A stretch of 64,000 nt of DNA from Streptococcus suis (lineage in GTDB: Bacteria > Bacillota > Bacilli > Lactobacillales > Streptococcaceae): contig NZ_POJH01000048.1 of NCBI RefSeq assembly GCF_002960625.1, positions 24,172 to 88,171 on the forward strand, read 5' to 3'. This document shows positions 26,889-35,584 of this stretch, piece by piece. Position 1 is the stretch's first letter. Each line of letters opens with the position of its first letter. Below the pieces are notes generated by a model, which saw only the letters and a program-made list of their open reading frames with translations, had not been told where the DNA came from and made no database searches. The position numbers and the translations under genes are program-made.

Positions 26889-27752
26889 ATGAAAAGGATA
26901 ATGAAGTTTATTATAGGTCTTATATTAGGAATTATTGGTTTCTTTGGCATTTTGTTGCTTTGTCTATTGCTACTCTTTAGTCCCAAAGTGGCTACTCGAG
27001 AGGAATTGATATCGTATCAGACGATGCTTGAACAGGGTATGGAGTCATATGGTTTCACTGGTAAGGTGGAGTTGACAAAATTTCGTCCTATAACCATTGG
27101 TAACCCATGGGATGTTCTAGAGTATGATTATACTGAGGTTATAGATGGTCAGTCAATTACACTTCAATCCTCTGATACTTTGGTCAATAACCGAATTGAA
27201 GGACAGGAGGCATTAAATGGATTACTAAATATGACAGTCTATTTTAATGATAGTCCAAGCGGAATGTTGTATCAATTTGATGGTATCGTTGACCAAGCTA
27301 TGTGGCATCAGCCGAGAGGTAAATATTTACTGAATCAGGCACAGCAGATATTTAAATTGATGGAAGAAAAAGATTTCACTTTGTTTGAAGTAGATGGTAG
27401 GCTTGAAACTCAGGATGAAAAACTGATAAAGTTTTATAAAAAGGTAGAGGAAAATCGCTATAATGGTCGGGCTTTTGCAGGTTTTTATGATATAAATTTG
27501 GACTGGCTCATGGAGGAAGAAATGGCGGTAATTGAAGTTGAATTTTTTAATAAGAAGGACCTTGGTTTAGAAAATGACTTACTGGAGGAAGAGAAATTAC
27601 TAGCTGATTTAAAACAGAAAGTCGAAACATTTGACTATTCTAATGTGGAAGACGGAACCTACAGAATTGGTTTTCGTAGACCTGGAGTGCAGTCGACAAG
27701 TTTTTTCGTAACAATCAAGGTAAAAGATCATCATTATTCATTCTTAAAATAG
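26889..27752 (+). CDS. membrane-anchored extracellular protein of unknown function
   Basis: The product is 287 residues. One long hydrophobic helix (residues 6-32), preceded by basic residues, anchors it in the membrane with the rest outside. The outer part is acidic and soluble-looking and has no lipobox cysteine. I recognise no domain. GAAAGAGG lies about eight bases before the ATG, and TATAAT at 26861-26866 is a probable -10. The gene stands alone between thrS and the amino-acid transporter operon, which runs on the other strand. Confidence 0.75.
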   Translation: MKRIMKFIIGLILGIIGFFGILLLCLLLLFSPKVATREELISYQTMLEQGMESYGFTGKVELTKFRPITIGNPWDVLEYDYTEVIDGQSITLQSSDTLVNNRIEGQEALNGLLNMTVYFNDSPSGMLYQFDGIVDQAMWHQPRGKYLLNQAQQIFKLMEEKDFTLFEVDGRLETQDEKLIKFYKKVEENRYNGRAFAGFYDINLDWLMEEEMAVIEVEFFNKKDLGLENDLLEEEKLLADLKQKVETFDYSNVEDGTYRIGFRRPGVQSTSFFVTIKVKDHHYSFLK

Positions 27753-27798
27753 TTGTTACAAACACAAAAAATCCCAACCAACTGGCTGGGAGAAATGT

Positions 27799-28458
27799 TT
27801 ATTCAATACTGCTGGCCCAAGACTTGGCCACATAACGTGACAGGCTTGAGATGGCGAAGTTGATGACAAAGTATATGAGAGCAACCATGAGATAGAGGGC
27901 AAAAACTTGTTCCGCCTCAAAATGGCGTCCCATTAGGATTTGGCTGGCACCGAAAAGCTCTTGCAAGGCGATAACGGAGTAGAGGAAACTGGTATCCTTG
28001 ATAACCGTTACGATCTGTGAGATGATAGCTGGTAGCATCTTACGGATAGCCTGTGGCATGATGATATAGACCATGATTTGTACTGGGGTAAAACCCTGTG
28101 ACAAACCAGCTTCAGTCTGGCCCGGTCCGATGGCGTTTAGACCGCCACGGATAATCTCGGCCATGGCTGCCGTGGTAAAAATAGTAAAGGCTGTAATACC
28201 AGCTGGCGTTGACTTCATTTGGAAGACCAAGAAAACGGTGAAAATCCAGAGCAAGTTGGGTACATTTCGCACAAATTCAATATAGATAGTCGCAATCCAC
28301 TTGAAGAGTGGATTTTTCCCATTTCGCATAATGGCTAAAATCATGCCAAAAAGGACAGACAAGACCACCGAAATACTAGAGATATAAAGGGTTAACTTCA
28401 ATCCGCTCCACAAGAGTTGGAAGGTTGAAGGCTTGAGTAATTCTAAAACATAATTCAT
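27799..28458 (-). CDS. polar amino-acid ABC transporter permease (HisM family), last gene of operon
   Basis: The product is 219 residues with about five membrane helices. The permease coupling loop EAGLSQGFTPVQIMVYIIMPQAI (near residue 115) carries the EAA-G signature that contacts the ATPase. It belongs to the His/Glu/Gln/Arg/opine family of inner-membrane permeases. It lies 12 bases after the other permease gene and forms a heterodimer with it. The substrate is a polar amino acid, probably glutamine or glutamate, judged from the companions; sequence alone does not settle this. Confidence 0.87.
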   Translation of the reverse strand: MNYVLELLKPSTFQLLWSGLKLTLYISSISVVLSVLFGMILAIMRNGKNPLFKWIATIYIEFVRNVPNLLWIFTVFLVFQMKSTPAGITAFTIFTTAAMAEIIRGGLNAIGPGQTEAGLSQGFTPVQIMVYIIMPQAIRKMLPAIISQIVTVIKDTSFLYSVIALQELFGASQILMGRHFEAEQVFALYLMVALIYFVINFAISSLSRYVAKSWASSIE

Positions 28459-28470
28459 TGTTCAACCTCC

Positions 28471-29169
28471 TTAGTGTGAAAAGGTAGCCTTGTTTTTCTC
28501 TTCGATACGGCGGCCCCAGCTTGCAACAGGGAAACACATACAGAAGTAGAGGAAGGCAGCGCCAGCAAAGGCTGGAATATAGTTAGCATTCATAGCAGAC
28601 CAAGACTTAGTCATGAACATGATGTCGGCACCTGAGATGATAGCAACTGTAGCCGTGTTTTTAATCAAGTTTACTACTTGGTTGGTCAAAGGTGGCAAGA
28701 TTGTGGGAATAGCCTGTGGCAAGATAATGATCCGCATGGTTTCAGACTGGGTAAAGCCTTGTGAAAGTGCAGCTTCAGTCTGACCAGTTGGCACCGCCTC
28801 AATCCCTGCACGGATGACCTCTGCGATATAGGCACCGTGGTAAAGTCCCACACAGATAACAGCTGTCCAGTAGATGGATGGCATGAGGATGTAGTTAGAA
28901 ATCAAGGGCAAGCCATAATAAACAATCATGAACTGAACCAAGAGCGGAGTGTTTTGGAAGTATTCCACATAGACACGAGCTAGCACCTTTAAAAGCTTGT
29001 TCTTGCTAGAAGATAGGTTGCCAAAAAGTATGCCTAGTAACATGGCTGTGATAAAAGCCCCAATAGCAATGGCTAGGGTGAAGAGGAAGCCTTGGAAGAA
29101 GAGAGGGAAGTCATTGAAATAACTAACCCAGTTTTCCCAAGCATAGGGACTTGTAGTCAAGATAGTCAT
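28471..29169 (-). CDS. polar amino-acid ABC transporter permease (HisM family)
   Basis: The product is 232 residues with several membrane helices and the coupling motif EAALSQGFTQSETMRIIILP near residue 133. It is preceded by AGIEAVPTGQT, as in the GlnP/GltK family. GAAAGGGAAAAC lies before the ATG. The gene sits between the binding protein gene (15 bases upstream) and the second permease. With its partner it makes the membrane channel of a four-component importer. Confidence 0.87.
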   Translation of the reverse strand: MTILTTSPYAWENWVSYFNDFPLFFQGFLFTLAIAIGAFITAMLLGILFGNLSSSKNKLLKVLARVYVEYFQNTPLLVQFMIVYYGLPLISNYILMPSIYWTAVICVGLYHGAYIAEVIRAGIEAVPTGQTEAALSQGFTQSETMRIIILPQAIPTILPPLTNQVVNLIKNTATVAIISGADIMFMTKSWSAMNANYIPAFAGAAFLYFCMCFPVASWGRRIEEKNKATFSH

Positions 29170-29183
29170 AAAGTTTTCCCTTT

Positions 29184-30029
29184 CTATTCGTCGGTTTCTG
29201 TTACAGGCTTCAAGCCATTGGCATCATAGATAGCCTGTAAACTGCCATCATTATGCCAAGTTTCAATAAGAGAATTTAGGTAGGCATTCAAATCTTTGTT
29301 TGACAGTTTAGTGGCGATACCATAGTCAGATGCAGAGAAGCTGAAGTCCAGTAATTTAGACTTAGAACCAATGTAGCCTGATAGGATGGATTGGTCTACG
29401 GAGAAGCTATCAATACGGTGGGCACGAAGCGATACAGAAAGCTCTGGATAGGAACCTAATTCCGCAAATGAGACGGAGATACCATATTTATCAGCTAAGT
29501 CAGTAATCAATTTACGCGTGATAGAACCTTGAGCAACCCCGACAGTCTTTCCGTCTAAGTCGGTGAAGGTTTCAATACCGCTATCTTTGTTGACTAATAA
29601 ACCTACAGCATCTGTGTAGTAAGGGCTTGTAAAGTTGTAAAGCAACTTCCGCTCATCGGTAATAGTGAAGGTTGCGATGACCATATCTACTTGTCCATTA
29701 TCCAAGAGTGGTCCACGAGTTTGGGCTGTTACAGGGGTGAATTCAATATCCACTCCCAACTCATCAGCAATTTTACGAGCGATGTCGATTTCCATACCTT
29801 CAAATTCATAAGTATCCGGATTTTTAAAGCCAAAGTTAGGGACGTCCTGTTTCACTCCGACACGGAGCACGCCTCTATCAATGATGGCTTGAACCTGATC
29901 GCTATTGGTAATAGGTGTAGGTGTTTCTGTTTGGACAACGGTTTGATTGATATGGATAAAGAACAGCGTTAAGATGCTGATGATAGCAAGCCTGACGGCT
30001 AAAAATAGATTGACCTTTTTATCTGTCAT
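29184..30029 (-). CDS. amino-acid ABC transporter substrate-binding protein with an uncleaved-looking anchor
   Basis: The product is 281 residues from the ATG at 30029, with CTAGGAGG six bases upstream; the frame extends much further upstream only because it overlaps the ATPase gene. The N-terminus is a basic stretch plus one hydrophobic segment (residues about 9-27) with no lipobox cysteine, unlike most Gram-positive binding proteins. The body is a family 3 solute-binding fold: GVLRVGVKQDVPNFGFKNP near residue 53, FEGMEIDIARKIADELGVD, and DGKTVGVAQGSITRKLI. It would bind a polar amino acid outside the membrane. Confidence 0.87.
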   Translation of the reverse strand: MTDKKVNLFLAVRLAIISILTLFFIHINQTVVQTETPTPITNSDQVQAIIDRGVLRVGVKQDVPNFGFKNPDTYEFEGMEIDIARKIADELGVDIEFTPVTAQTRGPLLDNGQVDMVIATFTITDERKLLYNFTSPYYTDAVGLLVNKDSGIETFTDLDGKTVGVAQGSITRKLITDLADKYGISVSFAELGSYPELSVSLRAHRIDSFSVDQSILSGYIGSKSKLLDFSFSASDYGIATKLSNKDLNAYLNSLIETWHNDGSLQAIYDANGLKPVTETDE

Positions 30030-30039
30030 ACGCAACCTC

Positions 30040-30801
30040 CTAGAGTTTAACTTTATCTGACTCGTGGTTGATAATCTTGCTGAGGAACTGTTTAGCACGA
30101 GGTTCAGTAGGATTGTCAAAGAAGCCATTGACATCGGTTGTATCAACCAATACTTCCCCCTCAGCCATGAAGATGATTCGGTCAGCAACTTCACGAGCAA
30201 AGCCCATTTCGTGGGTTACGACAATCATATTCATTCCATCACGAGCCAATTTTTGCATAACTGCAAGAACATCGCCGATTGTTTCTGGGTCAAGGGCAGA
30301 AGTTGGTTCGTCAAATAGGAGCAATTCTGGGTGCATAGCTAGACCACGGGCGATGGCAACACGTTGCTTTTGACCACCCGATAGCATAGCAGGGTAGGAA
30401 TCTTTACGGTCCCAGAGGTTTACGAATTCAAGGTATTTCTTGGCGGTCTTCTCAGCAGTAGCCTTATCAATGCCTAAAACCTTAATTGGTGCCAAGGTAA
30501 CGTTTTCTAACACAGTTTTATGTGGATAGAGATTGAAGTGTTGGAAAACCATGCCGACTTCCTTGCGAAGAGCTACCAATTCTTTGACAGATGAGCCGGA
30601 TACGGTATGTCCATTGACAACAAGGCTACCTTGATCGACAGTTTCTAGTCCATTGATGGTACGAATAAGAGTTGATTTACCAGAACCGGATGGTCCAAGG
30701 AGAACAACAACCTGTCCAGGTTCGAATTCCAAGTTGATATTGCGAAGAGCATGGTAGTCACCATAGTATTTGTTTACATCTTTAAATTCTACTAAAGCCA
30801 T
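30040..30801 (-). CDS. glnQ: polar amino-acid ABC transporter ATPase
   Basis: The product is 253 residues from the ATG at 30801, with AAAAAGGAG five bases upstream; the frame runs to 30861 without a start signal. Motifs: Walker A GPSGSGKST near residue 37, Q-loop VFQHFNLYPH, signature LSGGQKQRVAIARGLA near residue 135, Walker B LLLFDEPTSALDP and the H-loop VTHEM. It is the first gene of the four-gene importer and drives transport by the two permeases. The symbol denotes the GlnQ family; the real substrate is inferred. Confidence 0.87.
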   Translation of the reverse strand: MALVEFKDVNKYYGDYHALRNINLEFEPGQVVVLLGPSGSGKSTLIRTINGLETVDQGSLVVNGHTVSGSSVKELVALRKEVGMVFQHFNLYPHKTVLENVTLAPIKVLGIDKATAEKTAKKYLEFVNLWDRKDSYPAMLSGGQKQRVAIARGLAMHPELLLFDEPTSALDPETIGDVLAVMQKLARDGMNMIVVTHEMGFAREVADRIIFMAEGEVLVDTTDVNGFFDNPTEPRAKQFLSKIINHESDKVKL

Positions 30802-30832
30802 AGTAATCTCCTTTTTTATGTAAGATAATAGC

Positions 30833-30877
30833 ATGATATCACTCCCTATATTAAAAGTCAAGTAAATTCAGACAATT
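30833..30877 (-). promoter_or_regulatory. glnQ operon promoter with a CodY-box-like sequence
   Basis: On the minus strand TTGACT (30856-30861) and TATCAT (30833-30838) are 17 bases apart. Just upstream, 30863-30877 reads AATTGTCTGAATTTA, matching 11 of 15 positions of the CodY consensus AATTTTCWGAAAATT. CodY control of an amino-acid importer is plausible but unproven. Confidence 0.5.
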
Positions 30878-30992
30878 TAATATAGGACATGTTAGAAGAT
30901 ATAACATAACTATGTTAGTTAACTCTGGTTATGAATTTTTTAAGTAAGTTTGATATAATAGAAGAAATAAAGATAATTAAGGTAAAGAAATT

Positions 30993-31697
30993 ATGAGAAA
31001 AATTTTGATTGTAGATGATGAGAAACCCATCTCAGACATTATTAAGTTTAATATGACCCGTGAGGGCTATGAAGTCGTGACGGCTTTTGATGGTCGGGAA
31101 GCCTTGGCAGTTTTTGAAGCTGAATTTCCAGATATTGTGATTTTGGATTTGATGCTGCCAGAGTTGGATGGTTTAGAAGTTGCTCGGACCATCCGTAAGA
31201 CCAGCAATGTTCCCATTATTATGCTGTCTGCCAAGGATAGTGAGTTTGACAAGGTGATTGGACTTGAGATTGGGGCAGATGATTATGTGACCAAGCCTTT
31301 CTCTAATCGTGAATTGCAGGCGCGTGTCAAGGCTCTCTTGCGTAGAAGCGAATTGTCAGAAACACAGATGTCCGTTGAGAATACTGGTAGTCCTGAATTG
31401 GTTATCGGAGATTTGGTCATTCTTCCAGATGCCTTTGTTGCGAAGAAACATGGCAAAGAATTGGAATTGACCCACCGTGAGTTTGAATTGCTCCACCATT
31501 TAGCCAAGCATTTGGGACAGGTGATGACACGGGAGCATTTGCTGGAAACGGTTTGGGGCTATGATTATTTTGGAGATGTGCGTACGGTGGATGTGACCAT
31601 TCGCCGTTTGCGTGAAAAGATTGAAGATACACCGAGCCGACCGGAGTATATTTTGACCCGTCGTGGTGTAGGATACTTTATCAAGGGAAATGATTAA
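30993..31697 (+). CDS. vicR: essential response regulator VicR/WalR
   Basis: The product is 234 residues of the OmpR/PhoB class. The receiver domain (1-120) has the acidic pocket in [12 protein letters not shown], the phosphorylated aspartate in [10 protein letters not shown] (residue about 52) and KPF near residue 101. A winged-helix DNA-binding domain follows, with [19 protein letters not shown] near residue 154 and a recognition region [14 protein letters not shown]. It controls cell-wall hydrolases and envelope genes in streptococci. TATAAT is at 30954-30959. The sensor kinase gene overlaps its 3' end by eight bases. Confidence 0.95.
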   Translation: MRKILIVDDEKPISDIIKFNMTREGYEVVTAFDGREALAVFEAEFPDIVILDLMLPELDGLEVARTIRKTSNVPIIMLSAKDSEFDKVIGLEIGADDYVTKPFSNRELQARVKALLRRSELSETQMSVENTGSPELVIGDLVILPDAFVAKKHGKELELTHREFELLHHLAKHLGQVMTREHLLETVWGYDYFGDVRTVDVTIRRLREKIEDTPSRPEYILTRRGVGYFIKGND

Positions 31698-33039
31698 TCA
31701 ATTACGTTATTTAATTACAACAGCAGAGTTTTGGTTTGTTGTTATTCTCATTGGTTTTTTGATTGCATTGACGGTCTTGTTGATTGAAAACCATAGGGAT
31801 AATAAGCAAATCAAACAGCTCAATCAGCGTGTAAAAGCCTTGATGGATGGCGATTATACGGAGGTCTTGGATATGAGAGGCAGTCCGGAAATTACGGACA
31901 TGGCCAACTCGCTCAATGATCTGTCGGAAGTCATCCGTCTAACTCATGATAGCTTAGAACAAGAGAAAACCCGTCTGAGTTCCATTCTTTCTTATATGAG
32001 TGATGGGGTCATTGCGACGGATCGAGTTGGTCGGATTATCATGATCAATGATATGGCACAAAAGCAATTGGGGCTAGCCGGTAAGAAACAGGAGCCCTTG
32101 CAGATATTAGATGTTTTGGATATTAAGGATCGGTATAGTCTGCGTGATTTGTTGGCACAAACACCTGAGATTGTCTTGGACCATACCAATGAGAACCAAG
32201 AATTTCTGACCCTTCGGGCCAATTTTGCGACTATTCGGAGTGAGAGTGGCTTGATTTCCGGTCTTGTTGTTGTCTTGCATGATATGACCGAGCAGGCTAA
32301 GGAGGAACGGGAACGCCGTCTATTTGTATCTAATGTCAGTCACGAACTCCGTACTCCGCTAACGTCTGTCAAGTCCTATCTAGAAGCCCTGGATGAGGGA
32401 GCCTTGACAGAATCGGTCGCTCCAAGTTTTGTCAAGGTATCTCTGGATGAAACCAACCGTATGATGAGGATGATTACGGACTTGCTCAGTCTATCAAGGA
32501 TTGATAACCAGGTTGGTCAAATAGATGTCGAACTAATCAACTTTACAGCCTTTGTGACCTTTATCCTTAACCGTTTTGACCAGATGAAAAATGCTGAGTC
32601 AGATAAGGTTTATACCATTGTGCGTGACTATCAAATCAGCCCTATTTGGGTGGAGATTGATACGGATAAGATGACCCAGGTGTTAGATAATATCTTAAAC
32701 AATGCCATTAAGTATTCGCCTGATGGGGGGACCATTACCTTTAGTATGAAAACGACGGATAGTCAGTTGATTGTATCCATTTCTGATGAAGGGTTAGGCA
32801 TTCCAAAGGCTGACCTACCTAAGATCTTTGACCGATTTTATCGTGTGGATAAGGCTCGTTCGCGTGCCCAGGGTGGTACCGGTCTAGGTTTGGCCATTGC
32901 CAAGGAAATCGTCAAGCAACACAAGGGCTTCATTTGGGCCAAGAGTGAATATGGACATGGCTCAACCTTTACCATCGTCTTGCCATACAGTAAGGATATT
33001 ACAATGGATGAGTGGGATGATTCAGATGGAGAAGAATAG
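31690..33039 (+). CDS. vicK: sensor histidine kinase VicK/WalK (streptococcal type)
   Basis: The product is 449 residues. It has a single membrane helix (residues 13-33) with almost no outer part, as in streptococci, rather than the two helices and outer domain of Bacillus WalK. A HAMP-like linker (35-85) and a PAS domain (about 95-205, [15 protein letters not shown]) follow. The phosphorylated histidine is in [12 protein letters not shown] near residue 218. The ATPase domain has [22 protein letters not shown] and [14 protein letters not shown]. The gene overlaps vicR and is followed by vicX after six bases. It phosphorylates VicR in response to envelope state. Confidence 0.95.
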   Translation: MINQLRYLITTAEFWFVVILIGFLIALTVLLIENHRDNKQIKQLNQRVKALMDGDYTEVLDMRGSPEITDMANSLNDLSEVIRLTHDSLEQEKTRLSSILSYMSDGVIATDRVGRIIMINDMAQKQLGLAGKKQEPLQILDVLDIKDRYSLRDLLAQTPEIVLDHTNENQEFLTLRANFATIRSESGLISGLVVVLHDMTEQAKEERERRLFVSNVSHELRTPLTSVKSYLEALDEGALTESVAPSFVKVSLDETNRMMRMITDLLSLSRIDNQVGQIDVELINFTAFVTFILNRFDQMKNAESDKVYTIVRDYQISPIWVEIDTDKMTQVLDNILNNAIKYSPDGGTITFSMKTTDSQLIVSISDEGLGIPKADLPKIFDRFYRVDKARSRAQGGTGLGLAIAKEIVKQHKGFIWAKSEYGHGSTFTIVLPYSKDITMDEWDDSDGEE

Positions 33040-33045
33040 GGGAAT

Positions 33046-33849
33046 ATGATCGGAAAAGGATTTAATTACAGTATTTTGGCATCGGGATCCAGTGGGAATT
33101 GCTTTTATTTGGAAACGGATAAGAAGAAGATCTTGGTAGATGCTGGCTTATCAGGAAAAAAGATTACCAGCCTTTTGGCAGAAATTGACCGCAAGCCAGA
33201 AGACATTGATGCCATTCTAGTGACGCATGAACATAGTGATCACATCCATGGTATTGGTGTTTTAGCTCGTAAATATGGTATGGATATTTATGCCAATGAA
33301 TTGACCTGGCAGGCTATGGAGAGCAAATTGGGCAAGATTGATGTCGCTCAAAAACATATCTTCGAATTGGGTTCTATGAAGACTTTTGGCGACCTAGATA
33401 TTGAGTCCTTTGGAGTTAGCCATGATGCGGCCTGTCCTCAATTTTACCGTTTTATGAAGGATGACAAATCCTTTGTTATGTTGACGGATACTGGATATGT
33501 CAGCGATCGAATGGCTGGGATTGTGGCCAATGCAGATGCCTATTTGATTGAGTCTAATCATGATGTTGAAATCTTGCGTGTGGGTTCTTATTCTTGGAAC
33601 CTCAAGCAACGGATTTTGTCTGATAAGGGGCACCTTTGTAACGAGGATGGTGCTGATGCCATGATTCGCTCACTAGGAAATCGGACTAAAAAGATTTACC
33701 TTGGGCATTTATCAAAGGAAAACAATATCAAGGAATTGGCTCACATGACCATGGTTAATCAGTTGGCGCAGGCTGATTTAGGAGTTGGAGTGGATTTCCA
33801 AGTCTATGATACCTCGCCAGATACAGCGACGCCATTGACCAAGATTTGA
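33046..33849 (+). CDS. vicX: VicX/WalJ (YycJ) metallo-beta-lactamase-fold protein
   Basis: The product is 267 residues. The metal-binding motif THEHSDHIHG (residues about 60-69) and further histidines and aspartates (VSHDAACPQ, LTDTGY, YLGHLSKENN) define a metallo-beta-lactamase hydrolase fold. The family is linked to genome maintenance and to the Vic regulon; a nuclease-type activity is assumed. It is the third gene of the vic operon. Its stop codon lies inside the -35 box of the next promoter at 33846. Confidence 0.93.
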   Translation: MIGKGFNYSILASGSSGNCFYLETDKKKILVDAGLSGKKITSLLAEIDRKPEDIDAILVTHEHSDHIHGIGVLARKYGMDIYANELTWQAMESKLGKIDVAQKHIFELGSMKTFGDLDIESFGVSHDAACPQFYRFMKDDKSFVMLTDTGYVSDRMAGIVANADAYLIESNHDVEILRVGSYSWNLKQRILSDKGHLCNEDGADAMIRSLGNRTKKIYLGHLSKENNIKELAHMTMVNQLAQADLGVGVDFQVYDTSPDTATPLTKI

Positions 33850-34052
33850 CAAATTCATTGAACTTGTTTAGAATAAATATATAAAATACGTGAGGTGAAG
33901 TTACATGAATAATTAAGCTGCTTATTAGTCGTTCTTAAAAATTGTAGTGAGGTTATATTAACCGAGAATACAAGGGATAAAACTGCTCATAAGGGCTTAG
34001 TATTCGTGTGACTTTTTCCATAGGGAAAGGTCATGTTTTGCATGGCTTTTTT
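33846..34052 (+). promoter_or_regulatory. strong promoter, three-codon leader ORF and transcription attenuator before the ABC-F gene
   Basis: TTGACA (33846-33851), 17 bases, TAGAAT (33869-33874). GTGAGGTGAAG precedes an ATG at 33905 that reads MNN and stops at 33916. A hairpin of GAATAC and GTATTC spans about 33965-34005. A 12-bp hairpin spans 34008-34034 (loop ATA). A competing terminator is GGTCATG (34029-34035) with CATGGCT (34041-34047) and six Ts. The last two share bases 34029-34034, so only one can form at a time. This is the layout of ribosome-dependent attenuation seen before antibiotic-responsive ABC-F genes. Confidence 0.7.
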
Positions 34053-34106
34053 CTTGTGTCATTTTTTGAAGAATAGAAGCCCTTTTTGTGAAGAAAAGAG
34101 GTCTAT

Positions 34107-35492
34107 ATGGAAATGATAAAATGTATTCAATTAGAGAAGGAATTTGCGGGACGAAGTTTGTTTACAATCAAGCAGTTGAGCCTGCAAGCTGGTCAGAAGG
34201 TTGGTCTGGTTGGACATAACGGTGTTGGCAAGTCCACGTTTTTGAAAATCTTACTAGGACTGGATAGGGATTTTGCTGGTCAGATTGAGGTAAAAACAGA
34301 CTGGGCCTATGTACCCCAGTTACAGGAGAGGAGCTCGCTTTCAGGTGGGGAACAGGTTTGGAAGTCTATTCAAGAGGCTTTTGCCCAAAGACCGCAGTTG
34401 TTAATCATGGATGAACCGACTGCCAATCTGGATCAAGAACACCAGGAAAAGCTAATCAAACAAATCAAACGCTATCGTGGCAGTCTACTGGTTGTCAGTC
34501 ATGATCGGCATTTTCTCAATCAAATAGCCAGTCACATTTGGCATTTGGAAGAAGGAACTATTCAGGTTTATCCTGGGAATTACGAGGCGTTTGTAGAAAG
34601 TCGCCGAGCTAGGCGAGAAGAACAGCAACAGGCCTATGAAGCCTATCAGAAAAAAGTCGCTCAACTAAAAAAAGCCCAGCAAGAGCGTCAGGCAAAGGCA
34701 CATAAGATGGAGAAGAGAAAGAAAGGTGTTTCATCGTCCGAGTGGAAGGTTAAAGCCATGATGGGTTCCTATGACAGTCAAGCCAAGTCTATGGCCAAGA
34801 CTGCCAAGCATTTGGAAAAACGGATGGAGCGTTTGGAAAAGGTTGAACAACCTAGAAAGGAAACGTGGGTAAAGATGGAAGCGAAAGGTGCCTTGGATAC
34901 TGGTCTTCACAGTCTCTTTCGCTTGCAGGATGGACAGCTGTGGATTGGGGAAAAGTATTTATTTGATTTTCCTCAGCTTGGTATGACTTTTGGGGATAAA
35001 CTAGCTTTGGTTGGGTCAAATGGTTCTGGCAAAACAAGCTTTGTTCGGAAACTGATTTCAAAAGAATTAGAAGGTTACTACAATCCAAAATTAAAAATTG
35101 CTTATTTCTCCCAGGATTTGACAAGTCTCAATGAAGAAGAAACAGCCTTTGTGAATGCTAGCTCGACATCGCTTCAAGATAAGGTAACGGTTCTCAATTT
35201 ATTGGGCATGTTGGGACTCTCTTACGATAAGGCTCAGCAGAAGGTGGCAAATCTGTCTGGTGGTGAACGTGTTCGGCTTTCCTTGGCCAAGGTCTTGTTA
35301 TCGGATGCAAATCTTTTGATAGTAGATGAGCCAACAAACTATTTGGACCTTACAGCCATCGAAGCTCTGGAGAAATTTTTGCAGGAATACCAGGGAAGTG
35401 TCCTCCTGATTTCCCATGATCAGCGGTTTGTTGAGAGTGTTGTGCACAGAAAATGGCTGGTTGAGAATTGTCAGCTTGTTCAACGTTTATAG
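34107..35492 (+). CDS. ABC-F family ribosome-protection type ATPase
   Basis: The product is 461 residues with two ABC domains on one chain and no membrane segments. The first has GHNGVGKST near residue 38, LSGGEQ near residue 78 and LLIMDEPTANLD; the domain is short, with the signature unusually close to Walker A. A charged coiled-coil linker (about 175-265) follows, then the second domain with GSNGSGKTS, LSGGERVRLSLAKVLL and LLIVDEPTNYLDL. This compact form resembles antibiotic-resistance ABC-F proteins (Vga/Lsa/Msr type) that displace drugs from ribosomes. The drug class cannot be read from sequence. The attenuator-like leader supports drug-responsive expression. Confidence 0.85.
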   Translation: MEMIKCIQLEKEFAGRSLFTIKQLSLQAGQKVGLVGHNGVGKSTFLKILLGLDRDFAGQIEVKTDWAYVPQLQERSSLSGGEQVWKSIQEAFAQRPQLLIMDEPTANLDQEHQEKLIKQIKRYRGSLLVVSHDRHFLNQIASHIWHLEEGTIQVYPGNYEAFVESRRARREEQQQAYEAYQKKVAQLKKAQQERQAKAHKMEKRKKGVSSSEWKVKAMMGSYDSQAKSMAKTAKHLEKRMERLEKVEQPRKETWVKMEAKGALDTGLHSLFRLQDGQLWIGEKYLFDFPQLGMTFGDKLALVGSNGSGKTSFVRKLISKELEGYYNPKLKIAYFSQDLTSLNEEETAFVNASSTSLQDKVTVLNLLGMLGLSYDKAQQKVANLSGGERVRLSLAKVLLSDANLLIVDEPTNYLDLTAIEALEKFLQEYQGSVLLISHDQRFVESVVHRKWLVENCQLVQRL

Positions 35493-35584
35493 AGAAAATA
35501 TTATTTGAATCGACAGTTGGGTCTCAAAAATATTTTTCGCCTGTGGTATAATAAGAAGGATATTTCTAGAATGAGGTCGGTGAA

